NCBI GenBank assembly: GCA_017462915.1
Contig: JAFTQG010000004.1
Coordinates: forward strand, 1-49,958
Direction: 5' to 3'
DNA: 49,958 nt
DNA from: Prevotella sp.
Lineage (GTDB): Bacteria; Bacteroidota; Bacteroidia; Bacteroidales; Bacteroidaceae
Shown: in pieces, positions 25,216-32,848 of the stretch
Numbering within the stretch: position 1 is the stretch's first letter
How the letters are laid out: each line of letters begins with the position of its first letter
The notes under the pieces: model-generated
The model's database searches: none
Told to the model about the DNA's origin: nothing
Seen by the model: only the letters and a program-made list of their open reading frames with translations
Translations under genes and position numbers: made by a program

Positions 25216-26349
25216 TTACCCTTTCCTCAGCGTTATAATGACAATCTCCGGCCATACGCCGAAACGGAAAGGAAGATTGCCGCCCGTTCCTGTGCAGACA
25301 AAGAGCTTGCGGTCTCCCTCTTCATACAGCCCGGCATACTCCTTATATATAATAGAGGCTGGTGTCCAACCGAAAATCTTGAACTGTGTGGAGTGTGTAT
25401 GTCCCGACAACTGCAACTGCACATCGGTCTCAGGCAGTACGCTGCGTCGCCAGTGTGTAGGGTCGTGACTGAGGAGCACTGTGAAAAGGCTGTCTTTCCT
25501 GTCTGCGGAGAGAGCCTTCGGGAGGTCGCCGTAGTCAGGGAACGGCGGACGGCTGGAGTTCTCCACACCAGCAAGAAGTATCGAGTCACCGTTATGGCGT
25601 AGGATTTTGTTCTCGTTATTCAGCATCTGCCAACCGAATCGGCGTTGCCGTGCCTGCAACTCGCGGACAGCCTTGAGCTTGCCGTTCTCGTCAAGATAGC
25701 GGGCGTAGGTGCAGTAGTCGTGATTTCCCATTATAGAAAACACGCCATCCTTTGCCTTCATCTTCGGCAGGATATCCATGAAACCGTCCAGTTCGCGCGG
25801 ACTGCTGTTCACAAGGTCTCCCACGAAGCATATCATATCGGGCCTTCTGCCGTTGACCTCGTCCACAATTCTCTCCACACATTCCGGTGCGCTGACGTAT
25901 GTCTCGATGTGCATATCAGACAGCAAGGCGATGCGGTATCCATCAAAACCGGCAGGAAGGTCTTTGAAAGACAGTTCCACCTCGTTGACTACAAGGCGTC
26001 GCCAGCCGAAGAGCGTGCCGTATATCACTATGCCTATCACCGCTGCACCGACTGCCGCACCGACACCGTTCATCACCTGCCATGCGATGGGAAAGAGCGG
26101 TCTTGCCGCAAGTCCGACGATGGAAACAAGCATAAACAGCATCTTTGGTATGAAGAATGCAAGAAGGAGGGTCATGCCTATGCGAAACATCCACGCCTGA
26201 TACAGCGGTGTCTGCACAAGTATCATGCACAGTATCGTGACGATGACGGGCACAAAATACAGTGCCTGCCACGCCCAGTGCATGTTGCGGAGGAACATAT
26301 ACCATATATATATATCTGGTATAAGGAGTAAAAGGAACAGGAGGGACAT
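25216..26349 (-). CDS. Membrane-anchored metallophosphoesterase
   Basis: 377 residues. Four hydrophobic helices (about 1-150), then a calcineurin-like phosphoesterase with all metal motifs: LLSDMHIET (about 155), VGDLVNSS (about 190), MGNHDYC (about 222), LSHDPTH (about 310) and SGHTHSTQF (about 335). This matches the YaeI/YkuE group, membrane-associated phosphoesterases of uncertain substrate. It is preceded by a repeat spacer (copy 3). Confidence 0.9.
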   Translation of the reverse strand: MSLLFLLLLIPDIYIWYMFLRNMHWAWQALYFVPVIVTILCMILVQTPLYQAWMFRIGMTLLLAFFIPKMLFMLVSIVGLAARPLFPIAWQVMNGVGAAVGAAVIGIVIYGTLFGWRRLVVNEVELSFKDLPAGFDGYRIALLSDMHIETYVSAPECVERIVDEVNGRRPDMICFVGDLVNSSPRELDGFMDILPKMKAKDGVFSIMGNHDYCTYARYLDENGKLKAVRELQARQRRFGWQMLNNENKILRHNGDSILLAGVENSSRPPFPDYGDLPKALSADRKDSLFTVLLSHDPTHWRRSVLPETDVQLQLSGHTHSTQFKIFGWTPASIIYKEYAGLYEEGDRKLFVCTGTGGNLPFRFGVWPEIVIITLRKG

Positions 26350-26351
26350 TG

Positions 26352-26470
26352 CTGGTTGTTTGGTTATTTAGTGGTTTAGTTGTTTAGTGATTTGGTGATT
26401 TGGTGGGTAAGATAGCCGGAATAGCCAGAATAGCCGAAATAAGAAGCTGTTAACAAAACTACTAAACCCA
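26352..26470. repeat. GGTT-octamer palindrome, copy 3
   Basis: G/T-rich arm of units such as GGTTATTTA, GGTTTAGTT, then a central run of AGATAGCCGGAATAGCC units (9-bp repeat), then a short A/C arm (AAAACTACTAAACCCACTACC). Lies between the metallophosphoesterase start and the recX stop. Confidence 0.7.
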
Positions 26471-26938
26471 CTACCACTCCTCCACCTCGCCGATGCACTC
26501 CCTTGCCTGCGAGAAGGAGAAGCCACGGCCTATGGCAAAGCGCAGCAGTTTCTGGTTTATCTCATAGTCGTTCCTGCCCTTTGTCGACTTGCGCTTCTGA
26601 CTTATCAGCGGACGGAGGATGTCGGTCCATCTCTCCTCCTCTATCTCGGCAAACAGCGGAGCGGAGATGCTCCGGTCTATGCCTTTCGCCCACAGAGCCT
26701 GCTCTATCTTGCGCTGTCCCCAACGGTTGTACTCCATCTTGTCGTGGATAAAGCCGCGGCAATAGCGCACATTATCTATATATCGCTCTGTCACAAGGAC
26801 TTCCATGACATGCGCCTGCGCCTCGTCGGACATCTCCCAACGGCGCATCTTCTCCAGCATCTCCTTCTCGCAGTGCTCGCCTTGCGAGCAAAGGAGTGTA
26901 AGCCGCTGAAGGGCTTCCTTCTCGTCTATCTGCTGCAT
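26471..26938 (-). CDS. recX: RecX-family regulatory protein
   Basis: 155 residues. Three tandem three-helix repeats of the RecX fold (RYIDNVRYCRGFIHDKMEY; WGQRKIEQALWAKGIDR; INQKLLRFAIGRGFSF). RecX modulates RecA filaments. It overlaps the 3' end of prmC by 13 bp, so it is translated from the same mRNA. Typical size for the family. No recA is in the window. Confidence 0.88.
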   Translation of the reverse strand: MQQIDEKEALQRLTLLCSQGEHCEKEMLEKMRRWEMSDEAQAHVMEVLVTERYIDNVRYCRGFIHDKMEYNRWGQRKIEQALWAKGIDRSISAPLFAEIEEERWTDILRPLISQKRKSTKGRNDYEINQKLLRFAIGRGFSFSQARECIGEVEEW

Positions 26939-27783
26939 CTTACTATACGTGGATTGTCAAACTGGTCCATGATGACCTCGGCATCGCGGTATCCGAGGGC
27001 GGAGAGCATACGGCACACGTCACTGCCGTAGGCGCGGTTTATCTCAAAAGCTATCTTCCCTTCCGCGGAAAGGGTCGCCAGACCGAACTCGGCTATAGCG
27101 CGGTAGAAGAGCAACGGGTCGCTGTCTGGGACAAACAGCGCCATGTCCGGTTCATAGTCCAGTACATTGCGCTCCATCTCCGCGGCTTCCCTGCGGCATA
27201 TATACGGCGGATTGGAGACGATGATGTCATACATGCCCTTGCCGCGCCTGTCTTCCTGCGCCGGCGAGGCTTTGTACCAGTCGCGCCAACTCAGTATGTC
27301 GGCCTTGCGGAAAGTGACCTCCGCACCAAGGCGCATGGCGTTGTCACGGGCTATCTCCAACGCTTCGCCGCTGATGTCCCACGCCTCCACAGCACAACGA
27401 TGGCGCAAGGCGAGACTCACGGCTATACATCCCGAACCGGTCCCTATGTCAAGCACACGGCAGGACTTGTCCTTCACGGCACAAGCATCAACGAGAAGCT
27501 CCGTCTCGGGACGCGGTATGAGCACTCCCGGGGCGACACGGAAACGGTGTCCGCAGAATGTCTGCCACCCGAGGACATACTGCACAGGCTCGTGATTTTC
27601 TAAACGAACTATAATTTTTTCGAGTTCTTCCGTCTCTTCTCGCGTAAAATCATTAACTTTGCCAAAGGCGATGTCCGTAAGCGACAGTCCGAAACGCTCC
27701 TCCAGCACAAGCCGCGCGACAGCCCGTGCCTCGCCATGTCCGCAGACAGGCGACAACCGCATTATGATGTCCTGATATGTCAT
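26926..27783 (-). CDS. prmC: Release factor glutamine N5-methyltransferase
   Basis: 285 residues. Methylates the glutamine of the GGQ motif in RF1 and RF2. An N-terminal helical domain (about 1-90) precedes a SAM-binding Rossmann fold with VLDIGTGSGCIAVSLAL (about 115-131) and the catalytic NPPY (IIVSNPPYI, about 190). The -7 box ends only 8 bp before the ATG, so the transcript would have an extremely short leader or none. Confidence 0.94.
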   Translation of the reverse strand: MTYQDIIMRLSPVCGHGEARAVARLVLEERFGLSLTDIAFGKVNDFTREETEELEKIIVRLENHEPVQYVLGWQTFCGHRFRVAPGVLIPRPETELLVDACAVKDKSCRVLDIGTGSGCIAVSLALRHRCAVEAWDISGEALEIARDNAMRLGAEVTFRKADILSWRDWYKASPAQEDRRGKGMYDIIVSNPPYICRREAAEMERNVLDYEPDMALFVPDSDPLLFYRAIAEFGLATLSAEGKIAFEINRAYGSDVCRMLSALGYRDAEVIMDQFDNPRIVRCSR

Positions 27784-27790
27784 CGTCTCG

Positions 27791-27798
27791 CAAAATTA
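27791..27798 (-). promoter_or_regulatory. -7 box of prmC-recX
   Basis: TAATTTTG at 27791-27798. With transcription usually starting about 7 bp after this box, the first base would be at or next to the ATG (27783). No -33 TTTG at normal spacing. Confidence 0.45.
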
Positions 27799-27848
27799 GC
27801 AATTAATCGAGAGAAAATGACTTCCTCCTGCAAATGATTAAGATATTT

Positions 27849-28024
27849 TAAGTGGTTTGGCTGGTTGGTTGTTTAGTCGTTTGGTGGTTTTGTGGTTTAG
27901 TAATTTGGGGCAATTCCGAACTTATCACATGCCAATGCAAAAACGCCCCACAACCAAATACCGTAAAACCGCATAACCGTCTAACCGCATAATTGCAAAC
28001 AACATATAACCAAACAACAAAACA
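27849..28024. repeat. GGTT-octamer palindrome, copy 4
   Basis: Left arm from GTGGTTTGGCTGGTTGG to TTTGGGG; right arm of ACCGCATA, ACCGTCTA and ACCAAACA units. The right arm ends 6 bp before the comF-type start codon. Confidence 0.75.
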
Positions 28025-28030
28025 ACCGAA

Positions 28031-28720
28031 ATGCTCCTCAATGACATCATAAGTTCCATGTTCCCCAACACATGCCTCTGTTGCCACAAACGGCTGTTGC
28101 CCGGCGAGAGACACGTCTGCCTCCGTTGCGTGGCCGCCATGCCACGTCCCATGCTGCAAGGCGACCATCACGACAACAGCCTCGCAAGGCGATTCTGGGC
28201 GACATTCCCGATAGAAGGTGCGGCGACGGCATTCTGCTATACTCCGCAGGACACCGTGCACAGCATCATCTTCCGCATGAAATACTGGAAGCCTGACGCC
28301 GATCTGTGCCGATATGCCGGACAGCTCATCGCCGCGGAAGACCTGCCGTCGCGTATTCTCGCCGACGGCGACCTTCTCCTGCCTGTCCCGATAACGGCGG
28401 CACGGCGGAAAATGCGCGGTTTCAACCAGAGCGAGGAGATATGCCGCGGCATCCGCGAGGCGACAGGTCTGCCGATAGTCACCGACGCCCTGCTGCGCCA
28501 CGAGTCGGCAAAAAGCCAGGCGACAACGGCACGCCATCAACGTATGGACAACATCGGAGGCTTCATCGCAGGAGACCTGACGCGTCTCGAGCACCGCCAT
28601 GTCGTCATCATAGATGACATCATCACGACAGGGGCGACAGTAATGGAGTGCCTGCACATGCTGAAAGATGTCCCGGGGATAAGGATAAGCATCGTGGCTT
28701 TCGGACTGACACAGAGGTAG
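28031..28720 (+). CDS. ComF-type phosphoribosyltransferase
   Basis: 229 residues. N-terminal zinc-binding cysteines (CLCCHKR and CLRC, about 15-35) as in ComF, then a phosphoribosyltransferase fold with the PRPP loop VVIIDDIITTGATVMECL at about 195-212. ComF proteins are needed for natural transformation in some bacteria; in Bacteroidota the role is inferred only. The A/C arm of repeat copy 4 is its 5' leader. Confidence 0.9.
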   Translation: MLLNDIISSMFPNTCLCCHKRLLPGERHVCLRCVAAMPRPMLQGDHHDNSLARRFWATFPIEGAATAFCYTPQDTVHSIIFRMKYWKPDADLCRYAGQLIAAEDLPSRILADGDLLLPVPITAARRKMRGFNQSEEICRGIREATGLPIVTDALLRHESAKSQATTARHQRMDNIGGFIAGDLTRLEHRHVVIIDDIITTGATVMECLHMLKDVPGIRISIVAFGLTQR

Positions 28721-28726
28721 TTTTTG

Positions 28727-28920
28727 TGGTTTGGTCGTCTGAGCTTCGCTCGAAGTTCCTTCCGCTCGGCATAGCTCAAACAAGCTTTGCTCTGCCCTCG
28801 CTTAGCCGGAACTTTGGTTGTTTGGTTGTCGGTCCTTTTGTTTTTTATGTCTATCACGGCCATTTCTGCCATTACGCCTATCGCCTATATAAACCAACAA
28901 CCAAAAACCGCGAAACCAAA
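28727..28920. repeat. GGTT-octamer palindrome, copy 5, carrying a GCTTCGCTCGAAGTTCC element
   Basis: G/T arm (28727-28740; GGTTGTTTGGTTG at 28814-28826) and A/C arm (28890-28920). Inside it, 28741-28813 is a repeat whose reverse complement recurs at 32639-32788: GAGCTTCGCTCGAAGTTCC (28741-28759) equals the complement of 32768-32786, and AGCGAGGGCAGAG/AAGCTTG/TATGCCGA blocks follow in the same order. The spacer 28721-29172 has no gene. Confidence 0.7.
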
Positions 28921-29000
28921 GGTCACCTTTCACCATGCGAGAGGTGACCTTTGGCATGGTCTACCGTCACCCTTTTCCGCCCAAAAGGTCACCCTCCGCA
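28918..29000. repeat. Paired GGTGACC hairpin locus 3
   Basis: AAAGGTCACCT (28918-28928) pairs with AGGTGACCTTT (28942-28952). A second, partial member follows (GTCACCCTTTT at 28966, AAAAGGTCACCC at 28983). Upstream of pyrE. Confidence 0.6.
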
Positions 29001-29061
29001 ACAGGAAGCGCCATTTCGCCCTCCAGACAAGGCTACAAAACCACAAAAAAAGTGAAAAACA

Positions 29062-29091
29062 TTGTAGTCTCAAAAATAATAAGTACCTTTG
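29062..29091 (+). promoter_or_regulatory. Promoter of pyrE
   Basis: TTG at 29062-29064, 19 bp spacer, TACCTTTG at 29084-29091. The leader is about 75 nt. Confidence 0.65.
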
Positions 29092-29172
29092 CAGAAGACA
29101 TCGCGCGAAGAGAGCGCGACACACGCTGACGCGCACATATTCAGAAACATATAACAAACAATACATACAGCT

Positions 29173-29808
29173 ATGGAATCAATCAAAAACGCATTTGCAG
29201 CAAAGCTGCTCGCCATCAACGCCATCAAGTTGCAGCCACAGGCTCCGTTCACCTGGGCCTCAGGCTGGAAGTCACCTATCTACACCGACAACCGCAAGAC
29301 ACTGGCATACCCTGAGGTACGCAGTTTCGTCAAGCAGGAGCTGTGCCATCTCATCAACAGCGAGTTCCCTGAGGCGACAGCCGTTGCCGGAGTGGCGACA
29401 GGTGCCATAGCGCAGGGCGCACTGGTTGCCGAGGAATTGGGCAAGCCGTTCTGTTATGTGCGTTCAAAACCGAAGGACCACGGCATGGGCAACCTCATCG
29501 AAGGCACTCTCCCTGAAGGCGCCAAGGTCGTTGTCGTAGAAGACCTGATTTCTACAGGAGGCTCATCGCTGAAGGCTGTGGAGGCTCTCCGCGCGGCAGG
29601 CTTCGAGGTTGTGGGCATGGTAGCGTCATACACCTACGGATTCCCGCAGGCAGAGGAGGCTTTCAAGGCTGCCGACGTGCGCCTCATAACGCTCTCCGAC
29701 TATGAGCATACCACAGCGATAGCCGCAAAGACAGGATATATCCAGGAGTCTGACCTTGAGGTGCTTGCCACATGGAGAAAGTCTCCGTCAACATGGATGC
29801 AGGACTGA
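29173..29808 (+). CDS. pyrE: Orotate phosphoribosyltransferase
   Basis: 211 residues. Makes orotidine 5'-phosphate from orotate and PRPP in pyrimidine synthesis. Orotate/N-terminal hood YTDNRKTLAYP (about 40), ATGAIAQGALVA (about 77), the flexible loop RSKPKDHGMGNLIEG (about 98) and the PRPP-binding VVVVEDLISTGGSSL (about 117-131). Full length for the family. The downstream SRPBCC gene is separated by a repeat spacer. Confidence 0.96.
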   Translation: MESIKNAFAAKLLAINAIKLQPQAPFTWASGWKSPIYTDNRKTLAYPEVRSFVKQELCHLINSEFPEATAVAGVATGAIAQGALVAEELGKPFCYVRSKPKDHGMGNLIEGTLPEGAKVVVVEDLISTGGSSLKAVEALRAAGFEVVGMVASYTYGFPQAEEAFKAADVRLITLSDYEHTTAIAAKTGYIQESDLEVLATWRKSPSTWMQD

Positions 29809-29821
29809 TTTCATATACGGT

Positions 29822-29990
29822 CTCTGCGGTTATACGGTTATACGGTCTTGCGTAAAATGTCTCCATGTGAGAATATTGCGCAAACATTTAGGGACGTACC
29901 GTGGTGCGTCCGCAGGCGGTGTGAAACGCCGCTTAACCGCAAAACCGTATAACCGCATAACCGTCAAACCGCAAAACCATCAACCCGACT
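29822..29990. repeat. GGTT-octamer palindrome, copy 6
   Basis: Left arm with GGTTATAC twice in perfect 8-bp register (29830-29848); right arm of AACCGTAT, AACCGCAT, AACCGTCA, AACCGCAA units (about 29943-29975) ending before the SRPBCC gene. The centre has AGGGACGTACC and GGTGCGTCC, a smaller palindrome. Confidence 0.8.
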
Positions 29991-29991
29991 T

Positions 29992-30468
29992 ATGGCAAAA
30001 TACGAAAGTGAAATAAAATTCCTGCCACAGTGTACTGTAGAGCAGGTGTACAGCAAGCTCGCCAACCTCGAGTCGTTCCGCCCTATACTGGAGAACGCCG
30101 CCAACAACCCTATGCTTGCCGAGAAACTGAAGGAGGCTGGACAGGACCCCGCACAGCTGGAGAAACTGAAAGAGGTGGAGATAACCAACGACAGCATCTC
30201 TTTCCCTGTACCGATGATAGGGCTTATGGCCCTGGAAATCGTGGAGCGCGAGGAGAACCGCTGCATCAAGTTGCAGACCGTAGCAGCTCCTGTCGACGCC
30301 AATCTGTGGATACAGGTGCTGCCTGTAAGCTCCGGAGGGGCAAAGATGAGACTCACGCTGAAGGCCGACCTCAACATGATGATGAAGATGATGATAGGCT
30401 CCAAGCTGGAGAAAGGCCTCGACAAGCTGGCCGATATGCTGGCCGGACTGCCGTATCAGATGATGTAA
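29992..30468 (+). CDS. SRPBCC-fold (START-like) protein
   Basis: 158 residues, no signal peptide. A polyketide-cyclase/START-like fold is suggested by YESEIKFLPQCTVEQVYSKL at the start, a helix-rich middle, curved strand text (CIKLQTVAAPVDANLWIQVL) and the long C-terminal helix (SKLEKGLDKLADMLAGLPY). The family binds hydrophobic ligands; the ligand here is unknown. It stands between pyrE and argH, each separated by a palindromic repeat. Confidence 0.75.
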   Translation: MAKYESEIKFLPQCTVEQVYSKLANLESFRPILENAANNPMLAEKLKEAGQDPAQLEKLKEVEITNDSISFPVPMIGLMALEIVEREENRCIKLQTVAAPVDANLWIQVLPVSSGGAKMRLTLKADLNMMMKMMIGSKLEKGLDKLADMLAGLPYQMM

Positions 30469-30480
30469 GAGGACGGCTGA

Positions 30481-30637
30481 GGACGGTCATACGGTTGGGC
30501 GGTTGTACGGTTCGTGATAAAATCTATAGAGGCTATATCGGCTATTATGGCTATCAACCAAAAAACCTACAACAAAAAACCGTATAACCGCCTAACCGCA
30601 CAACCGCACAACCGTATAACCTAAAAACCGCATAACA
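30481..30637. repeat. GGTT-octamer palindrome, copy 7
   Basis: Left arm CGGTCATACGGTTGGGCGG; centre GAGGCTATATCGGCTATTA (9-bp units); right arm of AACCGTAT, AACCGCCT, AACCGCAC units. The right arm runs to 2 bp before the argH start codon. Confidence 0.8.
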
Positions 30638-30638
30638 A

Positions 30639-31973
30639 ATGAAACTCTGGAGCAAGGGATTTGAGATAAACAAGGAGATAGAGCGCTTCACCGTGGGAAA
30701 AGACCGCGAGATGGACCTCTATCTCGCCAAGTATGATGTGCTCGGCTCTATGGCCCACATCACTATGCTCAACAGCATAGGACTCATAAGCGACGACGAA
30801 CTGCCACAGCTGTTGCGTGAACTGCGTGCCATCTATGACGTATGCGAGAAGGGAGACTTCGTCATCGAGGACGATATCGAGGACGTACACTCACAGGTAG
30901 AACTCATGCTGACACGCGCTTTGGGCGACATGGGAAAGAAAATCCACAGCGGACGCTCACGCAACGACCAGGTGCTCGTAGACCTCAAGCTGTTCACACG
31001 CTCCGCACTCCGCGACATCGTGGACGAGACAAAGCAGCTCTTCGACGAGCTTCTGGCTAAGTCGGAGGAATACAAGGACGTGCTCATGCCGGGATATACA
31101 CACCTGCAGATAGCCATGCCGTCATCCTTCGGACTGTGGTTCGGCGCGTATGCCGAGTCACTGACAGACGACATGCTGTTCCTGCAGGCAGCATACCGCA
31201 TGACAAACCGCAACCCTCTCGGTTCGGCAGCAGGCTACGGCTCCTCTTTCCCTCTCAACAGACAGATGACGACAGACCTCCTCGGATTCGACTCCATGGA
31301 CTATAACGTGGTCTATGCACAGATGGGACGAGGAAAAATGGAGCGCAACGTGGCAATGGCGATGGCTTCTGTGGCAGGGACAGTGGCAAAGATGGCTTTC
31401 GACGCCTGCATGTTCAACTCGCAGAACTTCTCCTTCGTGAAACTTCCGAAGGAGTGCACCACAGGGTCTTCGATAATGCCGCATAAGAAAAACCCGGACG
31501 TCTTCGAACTGATACGTGCGAAATGCAACAAGCTGCAGGGGCTGCCTCAGCAGATAACGCTCATCATGAACAATCTCCCTTGCGGATACTTCCGTGACCT
31601 GCAGATAATAAAAGAAGCGTTCCTCCCTGCCTTTGAAGAACTGAAGGACTGCCTCGCCATGGCGGCATACATCATCAACCGCATGGAGGTGAAGCATGAC
31701 ATACTGGACAATCCTATGTATGACGCGATATTCTCTGTAGAGGAGGTCAACCGCCTCGCTGCCGACGGTATGCCGTTCCGTGACGCATACCGCAAGGTAG
31801 GACTGGACATCGAGGCAGGCAACTTCACGCCTGACAAGGATATCCATCATACTCATGAAGGCTCGATAGGCAATCTCTGCAACGACAGGATAAAGATGCT
31901 TATGGAGTCCATTCTCAAGGAATTCAATTTTGAAAGGGTAGATGATGCTGAAAGGAAACTTCTGGCGGTATAG
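30639..31973 (+). CDS. argH: Argininosuccinate lyase
   Basis: 444 residues. Last step of arginine synthesis: argininosuccinate to arginine and fumarate. Fumarase/aspartase superfamily with the signature loop GSSIMPHKKNPD (about 275-286) that holds the catalytic serine, SGRSRNDQV near the N-terminus (about 105) and PGYTHLQIAMPS (about 150). The leader consists of the A/C arm of repeat copy 7, without a Shine-Dalgarno sequence. The 3' end overlaps the lipoprotein gene by 32 bp in another frame. Confidence 0.95.
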   Translation: MKLWSKGFEINKEIERFTVGKDREMDLYLAKYDVLGSMAHITMLNSIGLISDDELPQLLRELRAIYDVCEKGDFVIEDDIEDVHSQVELMLTRALGDMGKKIHSGRSRNDQVLVDLKLFTRSALRDIVDETKQLFDELLAKSEEYKDVLMPGYTHLQIAMPSSFGLWFGAYAESLTDDMLFLQAAYRMTNRNPLGSAAGYGSSFPLNRQMTTDLLGFDSMDYNVVYAQMGRGKMERNVAMAMASVAGTVAKMAFDACMFNSQNFSFVKLPKECTTGSSIMPHKKNPDVFELIRAKCNKLQGLPQQITLIMNNLPCGYFRDLQIIKEAFLPAFEELKDCLAMAAYIINRMEVKHDILDNPMYDAIFSVEEVNRLAADGMPFRDAYRKVGLDIEAGNFTPDKDIHHTHEGSIGNLCNDRIKMLMESILKEFNFERVDDAERKLLAV

Positions 31974-32505
31974 CCTCCTCGCCGTCGCACTCGCATTCAT
32001 GGGATGCGGCGGCGACAATACATACACAAGTCATCCGTGCTACCTTGTCATAAACAACGACCTGCATGCCGACGAGACACTCGCCTCTGCCATGAACCAG
32101 TTCTCGCCGGGAGTATTCTGCATGATAACAAACGATGATGCAAGGAAAGAATATACCTTTGTGAGCAACAGCGGACTGTCGTCAACAAAGCGATACAACG
32201 ACATCGACAACCGGCGGACACGTGTCCTCGGCATGAACGGAGGACTTATCGTCGGCTTCGGGACACTGATGGACGGCCAGTTCTGCGCATACGACAGGGA
32301 GTGTCCCAACTGTTTCGACCCGAACGCCGTACCTGTGCGCTCAAAGCCCCTCACGATGTCCGGCGACGGCATAGCTACCTGCAATGTCTGCAAACGCCGT
32401 TACAACATGAACAACGGCGGCAACTGCGAGTCGGGCGGACACGGACTGACACGCTACCGTTGCAGCACCAGCGGCCCGTACGGGGTGTTGCAGGTGGGGA
32501 ATTGA
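31942..32505 (+). CDS. Cys-rich lipoprotein with a Rieske-like pattern
   Basis: 187 residues. Signal peptide and lipobox (FMGC, Cys about 21). In the second half, cysteines come in pairs (YDRECPNCFDP and ATCNVCKRRYNMNNGGNCESGG) arranged as in Bacteroidales Rieske-like lipoproteins, but the two histidines required for a Rieske [2Fe-2S] cluster are missing, so it may bind zinc or a tetra-Cys iron site instead. It starts inside argH (ATG at 31942), so translation is probably coupled. The physiological role is unknown. Confidence 0.75.
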   Translation: MMLKGNFWRYSLLAVALAFMGCGGDNTYTSHPCYLVINNDLHADETLASAMNQFSPGVFCMITNDDARKEYTFVSNSGLSSTKRYNDIDNRRTRVLGMNGGLIVGFGTLMDGQFCAYDRECPNCFDPNAVPVRSKPLTMSGDGIATCNVCKRRYNMNNGGNCESGGHGLTRYRCSTSGPYGVLQVGN

Positions 32506-32511
32506 GTAGTA

Positions 32512-32846
32512 GTTGTTTGGTGGTTTAGTCTTTTGGTGGTTTAGTCTTTTGGTGGTTTAGTTGTTTGATTATTCAGTCATGGGCTATTTCGGCTATTAAG
32601 GCTATTCCGGCTATCGCCATAGGCTCCCAAACAACTAAAGTTCCGGTTAAGCGAGGGCAGAGTCAAGCTTGCTTGGGCTATGCCGAACTTTTCGAGTAAG
32701 CGAGAACAGTAAAAAGCTTGTTTTTAGACTGTCGAGCGAGAGAAAAGTCAAGATTACTTAATCAAAAGGAACTTCGAGCGAAGCTCAAACCACCAAAAGA
32801 CTAAACAACTAAACCACCAAAAGACTAAACCACCAAACAACTAAGC
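32512..32846. repeat. GGTT-octamer palindrome, copy 8 (largest)
   Basis: Left arm (about 32512-32570) of GGTTTAGT and CTTTTGGT in strict 8-bp alternation; right arm (about 32788-32846) is its near-perfect complement (ACTAAACCACCAAAAG repeated). The centre has GGCTATTTC, GGCTATTAA, GGCTATTCC (9-bp units, 32582-32620) and a GCTTCG/AAGCTTG repeat (32639-32788). It fills the gap between the lipoprotein and the convergent permease gene, with no ORF of note. Confidence 0.85.
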
Positions 32847-32848
32847 CC

